Below are positions 47,139 through 56,088 of a stretch of 64,000 bases of DNA, piece after piece. Made by a program: the position numbers and the translations under genes. A model generated the notes under the pieces. That model ran no database searches, was not told where the DNA came from, and saw only the letters and a list, made by a program, of their open reading frames with translations. Origin of the DNA: Streptomyces sp. SirexAA-E (GTDB taxonomy: Bacteria; Actinomycetota; Actinomycetes; Streptomycetales; Streptomycetaceae). Within the stretch, counting starts at the first letter, position 1; every line of letters begins with the position of its first letter. The stretch spans positions 4,588,001 to 4,652,000 of the forward strand of contig NC_015953.1 of NCBI RefSeq assembly GCF_000177195.2, in the 5' to 3' direction.

Positions 47139-47951
47139 ATGACCGTCACGTCGGAGCAGCGGTTCGGGGAGTTCGTCGTCGTACGGCGGCACGAGGGCCA
47201 GGAACACGTCGCCGAGCTGGTGCTCGACCGGCCGAAGGCGATGAACGCCGTGTCCAGCGAGATGGCCCGTTCGATCGGGGCAGCCTGCGCCGCGCTCGCC
47301 GCCGACCACGGGGTGCGCGCCACCGTGCTCACCTCCAGCCACGAGCGGGCGTTCTGCGTGGGCGCGGACCTCAAGGAGCGGAACTCGTTCAGCGACGCCG
47401 AGCTGGTACGGCAGCGGCCCACCGCCAGGGCCGCGTACACCGGGGTGCTCGAACTGCCGATGCCGGTCGTCGCGGCGGTGCACGGCTTCGCCCTCGGCGG
47501 CGGCTTCGAGCTGGCGCTGGCCTGCGACGTGATCGTGGCCGACCGTACGGCCGTCGTCGGGCTGCCCGAGGTCTCCGTGGGGGTCATCCCGGGCGGCGGG
47601 GGCACGCAGCTGCTGCCCCGCCGGGTCGGCGCCGCGCGCGCCGCCGAGCTGGTCTTCACCGCGCGGCGGGTCGAGGCGGCCGAGGCGCACGCCCTGGGGC
47701 TGGTCGACGAGCTGGTGGAGGCCGGCCGGGACCGCGAGGAGGCGCTGGCGCTCGGCGGCCGTGTCGCGGCCAACTCCCCGGTGGGCCTGCGGGCCGCCAA
47801 GCGGGCGCTCCGGCTGGGACAGGGGCTGGACCTGCGGGCCGGGCTGGAGGTGGAGGACGCGGCCTGGCGGTCGGTGGCCTTCTCCGGGGACCGGGCCGAG
47901 GGCGTGGCCGCGTTCAACGAGAAGCGGAAGCCGAACTGGCCCGGCGAGTGA
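47139..47951 (+). CDS. Enoyl-CoA hydratase/isomerase family protein
   Basis: 270 residues of the crotonase family. The oxyanion-hole motifs are SSHERAFCVGADLKE (first) and HGFALGGGFELALACD (second); the catalytic Glu positions are in LPEVSVGVIPGGGGTQLLPR. A C-terminal AFNEKRKPNWPGE matches short-chain enoyl-CoA hydratases. It hydrates trans-2-enoyl-CoA in fatty-acid or amino-acid degradation. ATG 47139 has GGAGGGG upstream, and a -10-like TAGGAT lies at 47100-47105. Start and end are secure; exact chain length preference is unknown. Confidence 0.9.
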   Translation: MTVTSEQRFGEFVVVRRHEGQEHVAELVLDRPKAMNAVSSEMARSIGAACAALAADHGVRATVLTSSHERAFCVGADLKERNSFSDAELVRQRPTARAAYTGVLELPMPVVAAVHGFALGGGFELALACDVIVADRTAVVGLPEVSVGVIPGGGGTQLLPRRVGAARAAELVFTARRVEAAEAHALGLVDELVEAGRDREEALALGGRVAANSPVGLRAAKRALRLGQGLDLRAGLEVEDAAWRSVAFSGDRAEGVAAFNEKRKPNWPGE

Positions 47952-48031
47952 CCCGGGCGGGCGGCGCGGGGGTGAGGACCACCGGCGTCGCCGACTGATC
48001 GAATCGGCGGAAACCTCCCTAAGCTGGAGCG

Positions 48032-49204
48032 ATGGGCGGTGATGATGTGCGGCTGCGCGCCGTGGTGTCGCTGGCGCAGACCATGGCGGCGGCCTGCACG
48101 CCGCAGGAGTCGTGGCGGGCGGCGGCGCTCGGGGCGTGCGAGGCGCTGGGCGGCAGCTTCGCCGCTCTCTCCGTGTGGGAGCGCGACCGGGGCAGGCTGC
48201 GGGTGCTGGTCAACGCGGGGGAGCGGGCCACCGGGGAGGAGGAGTTCCCCGACGAGGAGGCCTACCCCGTGCACCAGTTCCCGGAGATCACCGAATTCCT
48301 GCACGAGCGGTGGGCCGGCGGTGGTGAGCCGGACGCCTGGGTGGAGACCGCCGACGGTGCCCCGGCGGTCGGCGCCCCCGCCCGGGGGGCCCGGCCGTAC
48401 TGCCACCAGCGGGTCGCCGCGTTGCGCCGGCGCGGCCGGAGCTGCTGTGTGGTGGCGCCGATCGTGCTGCACGGGCGGGCGTGGGGCGAGCTGTACGTCG
48501 CCCGCCCGGCCGGCACGGCGGTCTTCGACCGGGACGACGCGGACTTCGCGACGGTGCTGGCGGCCGTCGTGGCGGCCGGCGTCGTGCAGACCGAGCGGCT
48601 GGAGGAGGTCCGCAAGCTGGCCTTCACCGACCCGCTGACCGGCCTCGCCAACCGCAGGGCCGTCGACATCAGGCTCGACGAGGCGCTGGACCGGCACCGG
48701 ACCGAGAACGCCGTGGTCAGTTTGGTCGTCTGCGACGTCAACGGCCTCAAGACGGTCAACGACACCCACGGCCACGCCGTCGGCGACCGTCTGCTGGAAC
48801 GTTTCGGCTCGGTGCTCTCCCTGTGCGGGGCCATGCTGCCCGGAGCCTTGGCCGCCCGGCTGGGCGGGGACGAGTTCTGCCTGCTGGCGGTGGGTCCCAC
48901 CGCCGACGAGGTGGTCCGGGTGGCCGAGGAGCTCTGCGCGCGGGCCGTCGGCCTGGAGCTCGGTGACGGGGTGGCCTGCGGAGTCGCCTCGACCGGTGAC
49001 GACATCGGCCCGGTGCGCTCCGCGCGCCGCCTCTTCCGGCTGGCGGACGCGGCGCAGTACCAGGCGAAGGCGGCCCACTCCAGGAATCCGGTGGTGGCCG
49101 GACGGGACGGAGAGGTGATCCGGCTCGCCGACTCGCCGCCCAGGTCGCCGCACGACCGGCGCCGACTGCGCGGCAGCCCGCCGCCGGACGGGCACCCGGT
49201 GTGA
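48032..49204 (+). CDS. GAF-GGDEF diguanylate cyclase
   Basis: 390 residues. The GAF domain covers about 10-190 (AQTMAAACTPQESWRAAALGACEALGG ... CCVVAPIVLHGRAWGELYVARPAG). The GGDEF domain covers about 205-365 with LAFTDPLTGLANRRAV, the Mg-binding DVNGLKTVNDTHGHAVGDRLL and an intact active site ARLGGDEFCLLA. No RxxD inhibitory site precedes it (the residues are LPGA), so product inhibition is unlikely. It should make cyclic di-GMP, the second messenger that in Streptomyces acts through BldD to block development; the GAF domain implies a small-molecule signal. Probably the counterpart of an S. coelicolor Cdg protein, exact name not certain. Confidence 0.9.
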   Translation: MGGDDVRLRAVVSLAQTMAAACTPQESWRAAALGACEALGGSFAALSVWERDRGRLRVLVNAGERATGEEEFPDEEAYPVHQFPEITEFLHERWAGGGEPDAWVETADGAPAVGAPARGARPYCHQRVAALRRRGRSCCVVAPIVLHGRAWGELYVARPAGTAVFDRDDADFATVLAAVVAAGVVQTERLEEVRKLAFTDPLTGLANRRAVDIRLDEALDRHRTENAVVSLVVCDVNGLKTVNDTHGHAVGDRLLERFGSVLSLCGAMLPGALAARLGGDEFCLLAVGPTADEVVRVAEELCARAVGLELGDGVACGVASTGDDIGPVRSARRLFRLADAAQYQAKAAHSRNPVVAGRDGEVIRLADSPPRSPHDRRRLRGSPPPDGHPV

Positions 49205-49330
49205 CGGCCGCCGGACGGGCACCGGCCGTGACGGCCGTCGGACACCGGGTCGTCGGCCGGCGGCGGCCGTAAGGGGTCAGGCCCCCGACCACTGATGACA
49301 TGGCGGCTTTCAGTACGTACGCTTCTGAAT

Positions 49331-50881
49331 ATGGATATGCATACTGTCGTGCTGGGGACGTCCGGTACCACCGCCGAGGAAGTCGTCGCCGTGGCCCGCG
49401 AGGGTGCCCGGGTCGAACTCTCCGCGGCCGCCGTGGAAGCGCTCGCCGCCGCCCGCGAGATCGTCGAGGCCCTCGCCGCCAAGCCCGAGCCGGTCTACGG
49501 CGTCTCCACCGGCTTCGGCGCCCTCGCCACCCGGCACATCAGCCCCGGACTGCGGGCGCAGCTCCAGCGCAACATCGTCCGCTCGCACGCGGCGGGCATG
49601 GGTCCGCGCGTCGAGCGCGAAGTGGTGCGGGCGCTGATGTTCCTGCGGCTGAAGACCGTCGCCTCCGGCCACACCGGCGTACGCCCCGAGGTCGCGCAGA
49701 CCATGGCCGACGTGCTCAACGCGGGCATCACCCCGGTCGTCCACGAGTACGGTTCGCTCGGCTGCTCCGGAGACCTCGCCCCGCTCTCGCACTGCGCGCT
49801 GACGCTGATGGGCGAGGGCGACGCCGAGGGCCCCGACGGACTCGTGCGCCCCGCCGCCGAACTCCTCGCCGCGCACGGCATCACCCCCGTCGAGCTGGTC
49901 GAGAAGGAGGGGCTCGCCCTCCTCAACGGCACCGACGGCATGCTCGGCATGCTGGTGCTGGCCCTCGCGGACCTGAAGAACCTCTACACCAGCGCCGACA
50001 TCACCGCCGCGCTCTCCCTGGAGGCACTCCTCGGCACGGAGAAGGTTCTCGCCCCGGAGCTCCACGCCCTGCGCCCGCACCCCGGCCAGGGCGCCTCCGC
50101 CGACAACATGCTGCGGGTGCTGGCCGGCTCCGGCCTCACCGGGCACCACCAGGACGACGTCCCCCGGGTCCAGGACGCCTACTCCGTACGCTGTGCCCCC
50201 CAGGTCAACGGGGCCGGGCGGGACACCCTCACGCACGGGCGGCTCGTCGCCGACCGCGAACTGGCCGCCGCCGTCGACAACCCGGTGGTGCTCCCGGGAG
50301 GCCGGGTCGAGTCCAACGGCAACTTCCACGGGGCGCCCGTCGCGTACGTGCTGGACTTCCTGGCCATCGTCGCGGCCGACCTCGGCTCGATCTGCGAGCG
50401 CCGTACGGACCGGCTGCTGGACAAGAACCGTTCGCACGGGCTGCCGCCGTTCCTCGCCGACGACGCCGGGGTGGACTCGGGGCTGATGATCGCCCAGTAC
50501 ACGCAGGCCGCGCTGGTCAGCGAGCTGAAGCGGCTCGCCGTCCCGGCGTCCGTCGACTCGATCCCGTCCTCCGCGATGCAGGAGGACCACGTCTCCATGG
50601 GCTGGTCGGCCGCGCGCAAGCTGCGTACCGCCGTCGGGAACCTGGCCCGGATCGTGGCCGTCGAGCTGTACGCCGCCACCCGCGCCGTCGAGCTGCGTGC
50701 CGCGGCCGGAATGGCCCCGGCGCCCGCCTCGCTCGCCGCAGTCGAGGCGCTGCGGGCCGCCGGTGCGCAGGGGCCGGGGCCCGACCGCTTCCTCTCCCCG
50801 GACCTGGCCGCCGCCGACGCCTTCGTGTCGCGGGGCGGGCTCGTCAGGGCCGTGGAAGCGGTGACCGGCCCGCTCGCCTGA
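49331..50881 (+). CDS. hutH: Histidine ammonia-lyase
   Basis: 516 residues. The first step of histidine breakdown: removes ammonia giving urocanate. The MIO cofactor forms from the tripeptide in GSLGCSGDLAPL (Cys-Ser-Gly instead of the common Ala-Ser-Gly; the catalytic cyclisation residues are retained). Other signatures are YGVSTGFGALATRHIS, LLNGTDGMLG, RVQDAYSVRCAPQV, and VESNGNFHGAP. ATG 49331 or 49337. The upstream region is unusually A/T-rich (TTCTGAATATGGATATGCATACTG) and lacks a clear ribosome binding site. No other hut gene is adjacent. Confidence 0.95.
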   Translation: MDMHTVVLGTSGTTAEEVVAVAREGARVELSAAAVEALAAAREIVEALAAKPEPVYGVSTGFGALATRHISPGLRAQLQRNIVRSHAAGMGPRVEREVVRALMFLRLKTVASGHTGVRPEVAQTMADVLNAGITPVVHEYGSLGCSGDLAPLSHCALTLMGEGDAEGPDGLVRPAAELLAAHGITPVELVEKEGLALLNGTDGMLGMLVLALADLKNLYTSADITAALSLEALLGTEKVLAPELHALRPHPGQGASADNMLRVLAGSGLTGHHQDDVPRVQDAYSVRCAPQVNGAGRDTLTHGRLVADRELAAAVDNPVVLPGGRVESNGNFHGAPVAYVLDFLAIVAADLGSICERRTDRLLDKNRSHGLPPFLADDAGVDSGLMIAQYTQAALVSELKRLAVPASVDSIPSSAMQEDHVSMGWSAARKLRTAVGNLARIVAVELYAATRAVELRAAAGMAPAPASLAAVEALRAAGAQGPGPDRFLSPDLAAADAFVSRGGLVRAVEAVTGPLA

Positions 50882-50891
50882 CCGCGGCGAC

Positions 50892-50929
50892 GCGGAGGCC
50901 GCCGCACCACGGGGCGCGGCGGCCTCCGC
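50892..50929. terminator. Bidirectional terminator after hutH
   Basis: Perfect 14-bp stem GCGGAGGCCGCCGC/GCGGCGGCCTCCGC with a 10-nt loop, between hutH and the converging sortase-substrate gene. Confidence 0.9.
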
Positions 50930-50937
50930 TCCCGACG

Positions 50938-51252
50938 TCAGGCACCGGCGTCCACGGCGCCGTCACGGCGCACCGAGTACGCGACGAATCCGGCGCCGAC
51001 GCACAGGGAGAGCGTGCCGCCGACGAGATACGGAGTGGTGTCGACACCGGTACCGGTGTCGGCGAGCGTCTCCTGACCGTCCGCCCGCCCGCTCTCCTGG
51101 CCGGACGGCTGTCCGGCCTGTTCCGAGGACCCGGTGAGGCCGGCCCGGTCGGCCGCCCCGTCGGTCGCGTTGGCGGACGGGACGAACCAGAGAGCACAGA
51201 GCAGCGTGCCTGCGGCTGTGGTGGTCAGCAGCGTGCGACGAGCGATGGACAC
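50938..51252 (-). CDS. Small LAxTG cell-wall-anchored protein
   Basis: 104 residues. Signal peptide about 1-29 (LLTTTAAGTLLCALWFVPSANA). A short hydrophilic Gln/Gly/Ser-rich mature segment follows (GLTGSSEQAGQPSGQESGR), then a C-terminal sorting signal: LADTG at about 63-67, a hydrophobic stretch (TPYLVGGTLSLCVGAGFVAYSV) and a positively charged RR tail. LAxTG is the signal of class E sortases in Streptomyces, so the protein is probably attached to the peptidoglycan and leaves a surface stub of only about 35 residues. Function unknown. GTG 51252 follows AGGGGA. Confidence 0.8.
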   Translation of the reverse strand: MSIARRTLLTTTAAGTLLCALWFVPSANATDGAADRAGLTGSSEQAGQPSGQESGRADGQETLADTGTGVDTTPYLVGGTLSLCVGAGFVAYSVRRDGAVDAGA

Positions 51253-51359
51253 AGAATCGATCCCCTAGCGACAACTGTCAGTTGGCCCCGTGCGCCGATG
51301 CTAAGCAAAGCAGCGGGTCGGAGGAAAGCCGAGGGTGCGACGGCCGTACGCTCCGGCAC

Positions 51360-51776
51360 ATGAGTACGTCGCAGACAACGCAATTCGTCCGGCTCCGTGT
51401 CGATCTGGTGCTGGAGATCACCGACGCCGAAGCCCTGACCGGTACCGCACTCGAAACCCTCGCCGCGGAACGCGTCGCCTCGGCGGCGAGCGCCCCCGGA
51501 GCACCGGACGGTGATCCCGCCGAGGGGGGCACGCATGCCGACGAGGCGGTCGGGGAAGACGCAGCGGAGGCGGTCGCCGCGCTCGTCGACCCGTTCGACC
51601 TGGTCGGTGAGATGCCCGGCGTCGAACTCGCCCAGGCGTCGTGGGACAGCGAGGTGATCGACTACGACCCCGACGCCGAGGACTGGACCGTCGGGGACGA
51701 CGAGGACGATGCCTTCTACGGGATCGAGGACAATGGGACGGACGACGAGGAAGCCGTCGACGTGACGCAACGCTGA
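51360..51776 (+). CDS. Acidic protein of unknown function
   Basis: 138 residues, strongly acidic (especially the tail WTVGDDEDDAFYGIEDNGTDDEE). The N-terminal part is a possible short alpha/beta segment (QTTQFVRLRVDLVLEITDAEALTGTALETL). No transmembrane helix or signal peptide. ATG 51360 lies 8 nt after TACGCT (51347-51352), suggesting a leaderless mRNA. I do not recognise the family; the regular start and third-position GC support coding. Confidence 0.72.
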   Translation: MSTSQTTQFVRLRVDLVLEITDAEALTGTALETLAAERVASAASAPGAPDGDPAEGGTHADEAVGEDAAEAVAALVDPFDLVGEMPGVELAQASWDSEVIDYDPDAEDWTVGDDEDDAFYGIEDNGTDDEEAVDVTQR

Positions 51777-51826
51777 CATCCGGCGGGAACCGCCGAGGTC
51801 ACGAGCGCGTCGATGAGTGGTGTTCC

Positions 51827-51847
51827 CCACATCTTCACTCGATGTGG
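51827..51847. promoter_or_regulatory. CCACATC-N7-GATGTGG inverted repeat
   Basis: Perfect 7-bp arms in the 175-bp region between the acidic protein and the L,D-transpeptidase gene. Either a hairpin ending the first gene or an operator of the second. Confidence 0.45.
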
Positions 51848-51951
51848 AACGGACGACCTGTTCAGGGTGTTCTAGGACATTGACGGGGAGAGTTGTTCTG
51901 CTGCCCCGTCCGGGGATCTCGGGGAAATCGGCAACGATGGAGAAGCGTGTG

Positions 51952-53202
51952 ATGACGGACAGCAAGCGGCGCCGGGGCCTCGTGGCCGCGTCCGCACTGC
52001 TCGGCGGCGTACTGGTGCTTTCCGCCTGTAGCGACGACGGCGGATCGGGTACGAGCGCCGCCGACAGCTCGAAGACGTCGCAGGCGCAGGTGGACGAGGC
52101 GGCGGCCAAGGCCGCGTCCGAGGCCAAGATAACGATCGCGCCGAAGAACGGCGCGATCAACGCGAGCATCAACAACGCGGCCATGGTCACCGTCGCCAAG
52201 GGCAAGCTGACCGAGGTCACGATGACCACGTCGGAGGGCAAGGCCGTCGAGGGCACCCTCGCCGGCGACGGTTCCCAGTGGAAGCCGAACGGCCAGCTGG
52301 AGCGCTCGACCACGTACAAGATCAGCGCCACGGCGACCGACTCCGAGGGACGGCAGGCGCACGCCAACAGCTCGTTCACCACGGTCTCGCCGGAGAACAG
52401 CTTCATCGGGAACTTCACCCCCGAGGACGGTTCCACGGTCGGCGTCGGCATGCCCGTCTCGATCAACTTCAACAAGGCGATCACCAACCAGAAGGCCGTC
52501 CAGGACGGCATCACGGTGACGTCGAGCAGCGGCCAGGAGGTCGTGGGCCACTGGTTCAACAACCAGCGCCTCGACCTGCGCCCCGAGGACTACTGGCAGT
52601 CCGGTTCCACCGTCACCCTGAAGCTGGCGCTGGACGGCGTCGAGGGTGCCGACGGCGTCGTGGGCGTGCAGCAGAAGACGGTCACCTTCAAGGTCGGCCG
52701 CAACCAGGTCTCCACCGTGGACACCAAGGCCCACACGATGACCGTCACCCGCGACGGCAAGACGATCAAGACCATCCCGATCTCCGCCGGTTCCCCCGAC
52801 AACCCCACGTACAACGGCCAGATGGTGATCTCCGAGAAGTACAAGGAGACCCACATGGACGGTGCGACCGTCGGCTTCACGGACGACGACGGCAAGAGCG
52901 AGTACGACATCACGGACGTCCCGCACGCCATGCGGCTGTCCAGCTCGGGCACCTTCATCCACGGCAACTACTGGGGCAAGGGCATCTTCGGGAGCGTCAA
53001 CACCAGCCACGGATGCGTCGGTCTGGCCGACGCCCAGGGTGCCGACGACCCCGACACGGCCGGCGCCTGGTTCTACAACAACTCCATGATCGGTGACGTG
53101 GTCGTCGTCAAGAACTCCCCGGACAAGACGATCGCCCCCGACAACGGGCTCAACGGCTGGAACATGAGCTGGTCGGAGTGGACGGCGGGCTCCGCCGGCT
53201 GA
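51952..53202 (+). CDS. L,D-transpeptidase lipoprotein with two Ig-like domains
   Basis: 416 residues. Signal peptide with lipobox LVLSAC (Cys about 26), then a Ser/Ala-rich spacer and two Ig-like domains (about 60-155 and 155-250; KITIAPKNGAINASINNAAMVTVAKGKL ... FTPEDGSTVGVGMPVSINFNK) as in mycobacterial LdtMt2. The C-terminal YkuD catalytic domain has HGNYWGKGIFGSVNTSHGCVGL, where Cys is the nucleophile and HGNYW/SHGCVG is the diagnostic pair. It makes 3-3 crosslinks in the cell wall. GGAG precedes ATG 51952 by 9 nt; an ATG at 51937 is in frame. The upstream gap of 175 bp holds a small repeat (51827-51847). Confidence 0.92.
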   Translation: MTDSKRRRGLVAASALLGGVLVLSACSDDGGSGTSAADSSKTSQAQVDEAAAKAASEAKITIAPKNGAINASINNAAMVTVAKGKLTEVTMTTSEGKAVEGTLAGDGSQWKPNGQLERSTTYKISATATDSEGRQAHANSSFTTVSPENSFIGNFTPEDGSTVGVGMPVSINFNKAITNQKAVQDGITVTSSSGQEVVGHWFNNQRLDLRPEDYWQSGSTVTLKLALDGVEGADGVVGVQQKTVTFKVGRNQVSTVDTKAHTMTVTRDGKTIKTIPISAGSPDNPTYNGQMVISEKYKETHMDGATVGFTDDDGKSEYDITDVPHAMRLSSSGTFIHGNYWGKGIFGSVNTSHGCVGLADAQGADDPDTAGAWFYNNSMIGDVVVVKNSPDKTIAPDNGLNGWNMSWSEWTAGSAG

Positions 53203-53229
53203 TCACACGCCCGGCCCCCTTCCCCGTAC

Positions 53230-53269
53230 GAAGGCGGCGGCACCCGGAGTCCCGGGTGCCGCCGCCTTC
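53230..53269 (+). terminator. Very strong terminator after the L,D-transpeptidase
   Basis: Perfect 18-bp stem beginning GAAGGCGGCGGCACCCGG around a 4-nt loop (agtc), 27 nt after the stop codon. Confidence 0.93.
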
Positions 53270-53367
53270 GGCGTGTCCGGGTGCGCGTACGGAACGGGTG
53301 CGGGGTTCTCATGCGGCTCTCATCGCAGCCTTAACTCCCCATCACGCCCACTCCATATCTTCGCGCC

Positions 53368-54852
53368 ATGTTCTTCACCTACCTCCGGCGCGAACTGCGC
53401 CGCCGCAGAAAGGCGGCGCTCGTCGTCGCCTCGGGGCTCGCCCTCGGTATCGCGCTGGTCATCATCGTCAGTTCCGTCTCCTCGGGCATGGCCAAGGCCC
53501 AGGACAAGGTCCTGGAATCGCTGTACGGCCTGGGTACGGACATGACGGTGACCAAGGCCGCCGCCGCACCGAAGTCCGGCGGCTCCGAGCGGCCCCGCTT
53601 CGAGTTCGACGCCAAGGACGACGAGGACGAGACCCAGAGCACGGACCGGGTCATGGTCCAGGGCTTCCAGACGCTCGCCTCCAGCACCGTCGACAAGGTC
53701 GGCGCGCAGGACGGGGTCGCCGACGCCGTGGGCGGGCTCAGCCTGACCGTCATGAAGGTCGACGGCCAGTTCAAACGCGGCGAGTTCAAGCAGGACGAGG
53801 GCGCCTCCCAGGGCGGCCAGGGCGGCGGCCGGGGCGGCGGCGGTGGCGGTGGGCAGCCGCAGGGTGAGGTCCAGGGCGGCGGCGCCTCCTTCGACGTCAA
53901 CTCCTTCACCGTGTACGGCACCGACGTCACCCAGCAGGACCTCGGACCGCTGACCTCCTCCGCGATCACCAAGGGCCGCACCTTCGAGGCGACCGAGACC
54001 GACGCCGCGGTCGCGGTCGTCGACTCGGCCTACGCGGAGGAGAAGGAGCTCGCCCTCGACAAGAACGTCACGATCTCCGGAACCGACTACAAGATCGTCG
54101 GCATATCGACGGCGGACAGCGGCGACGCCGCGGCCAACGTCTACATCCCCCTGAAGCAGGCGCAGACCGTCGCCGACTCCAAGGACAAGGTCACCACGGT
54201 CTATGTGAAGGCCGCCGACTCGCAGAAGATCGACACCGTCAAGGCCGCCATCCAGAAGAACATCTCCGGCACGACGGTCACGACCTCCGCCGACCTCGCC
54301 GAAACGGTGTCCGGCTCCCTCTCCACCGCGTCCGACCTGGCCTCCAGCGTCGGCAAGTGGCTCTCCGTCGCGGTCCTGATCGCCGCGTTCCTCGTCGCCG
54401 GCCTGCTGACCTCCTCCGCGGTCAGCCGCCGGGTGCGGGAGTTCGGCACCCTCAAGGCGCTCGGCTGGAAGAGCGGACGCGTCACCCGCCAGGTCGTCGG
54501 CGAAGCCCTCGTCAACGGCCTGATGGGCGGTGTCATCGGCATCGTCGTCGGTGTGGCCGGGGCGTACGCCGTGACTGCCATCAGCCCCACCCTCAGCGCC
54601 GAGCTCGGCTCGGGCGGCGGAGGCGGCATGGGCGGTGGAGGCGGCATGGGCGGCGGCGGCCCGATGGGCGGCGGCGGAGGCCGTCAGGCCGCGTCCAAGA
54701 CCCTCGACATCGCGCTGACCGCGCCGGTCTCCCTCACCACGATCCTCGTCGCCGTCGGCCTGGCGGTGGCCGGCGGACTCATCGCCGGGGCCTTCGGCGG
54801 CTGGCGTGCCTCCCGGCTGCGGCCGGCCGACGCGCTGCGCCGCGTCGCGTAA
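53368..54852 (+). CDS. MacB/FtsX-type ABC transporter permease
   Basis: 494 residues. TM1 follows a basic N-terminus (RRELRRRRKAALVVASGLALGIALVIIVSSV). A large extracytoplasmic MacB-like domain (about 45-320) contains a Gly-rich insert (GGQGGGRGGGGGGGQP). Three C-terminal helices with the FtsX motif (SRRVREFGTLKALGWKSGRVTRQVVGE) follow, the second loop holding another Gly/Met-rich repeat (GGGGMGGGGG type). It mechanotransmits rather than conducts, and works with the next ATPase in export or signalling. TATCTT (53356-53361) 6 nt before the ATG suggests a leaderless mRNA. No classic two-component genes are adjacent. Confidence 0.9.
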   Translation: MFFTYLRRELRRRRKAALVVASGLALGIALVIIVSSVSSGMAKAQDKVLESLYGLGTDMTVTKAAAAPKSGGSERPRFEFDAKDDEDETQSTDRVMVQGFQTLASSTVDKVGAQDGVADAVGGLSLTVMKVDGQFKRGEFKQDEGASQGGQGGGRGGGGGGGQPQGEVQGGGASFDVNSFTVYGTDVTQQDLGPLTSSAITKGRTFEATETDAAVAVVDSAYAEEKELALDKNVTISGTDYKIVGISTADSGDAAANVYIPLKQAQTVADSKDKVTTVYVKAADSQKIDTVKAAIQKNISGTTVTTSADLAETVSGSLSTASDLASSVGKWLSVAVLIAAFLVAGLLTSSAVSRRVREFGTLKALGWKSGRVTRQVVGEALVNGLMGGVIGIVVGVAGAYAVTAISPTLSAELGSGGGGGMGGGGGMGGGGPMGGGGGRQAASKTLDIALTAPVSLTTILVAVGLAVAGGLIAGAFGGWRASRLRPADALRRVA

Positions 54853-54892
54853 CACCGCCCCTCCCCTTCGTACGTACCGCAGGAGTCCAGAC

Positions 54893-55576
<684 letters not shown>

Positions 55577-55583
55577 CCCCGGT

Positions 55584-55623
55584 CCCGGAACCGGGGTGTA
55601 CCGGGCTGCACCCCGGTTCCGGG
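55584..55623 (+). terminator. Terminator after the MacB-type operon
   Basis: Perfect 15-bp stem CCCGGAACCGGGGTG/CACCCCGGTTCCGGG with a 10-nt loop. Confidence 0.92.
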
Positions 55624-55694
55624 AGCGTCCCCCCTCGTGCCGCCCGGGCGTCACGGAAAGACTGGGTACCTCGAACCGACCACGGAGGAAACCC

Positions 55695-55862
55695 ATGAAG
55701 GCCCTGCTCCGGCTCGTGCTCTGCGTCGCACTCGTCGCCAACGTCCTGCTCGACGTCATGGACGAGAGCGGGCTCCAGCTCGCCCTCAGCATCTGCGCGG
55801 GCGTGACCGTGATCGGCTCCGGCGCCGGCCTCTGGATGCTGCGCGGCCCGCGCGAGTCCTGA
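55695..55862 (+). CDS. 55-residue two-helix membrane protein
   Basis: Two hydrophobic helices (KALLRLVLCVALVANVLLDVM and LQLALSICAGVTVIGSGAGLWML) joined by a short DESG loop and ending in RGPRES. GGAGGAA lies 7 nt before ATG 55695, a strong ribosome binding site. Function unknown. The 226 bp to gdhA show no further clear gene. Confidence 0.75.
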   Translation: MKALLRLVLCVALVANVLLDVMDESGLQLALSICAGVTVIGSGAGLWMLRGPRES

Positions 55863-56088
55863 CCGGACGCCTCCGCCGGACGGCCCGGCCGAGGCGGGGC
55901 GCGGCCAGTATGTGGATGCGGACGGAGATCTTCGCGGGGCACTGGGACAATTGGCCGGTGCAATGGTTCCGCACGTCTTCCGGAAGCAGCGTCGCTTCCG
56001 TGAGGCTCTCCTCCCGGAGGGGGACCGGCGGCGCCCCAGGGACGGGAGCGCCGCGCGCATGACGCCCACCCATGGAAGGTCTGATCAG

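Noticed and set aside
49300..51363. A 687-codon frame over hutH
   Set aside because: Shadow of hutH in another frame; low-complexity, no motif.
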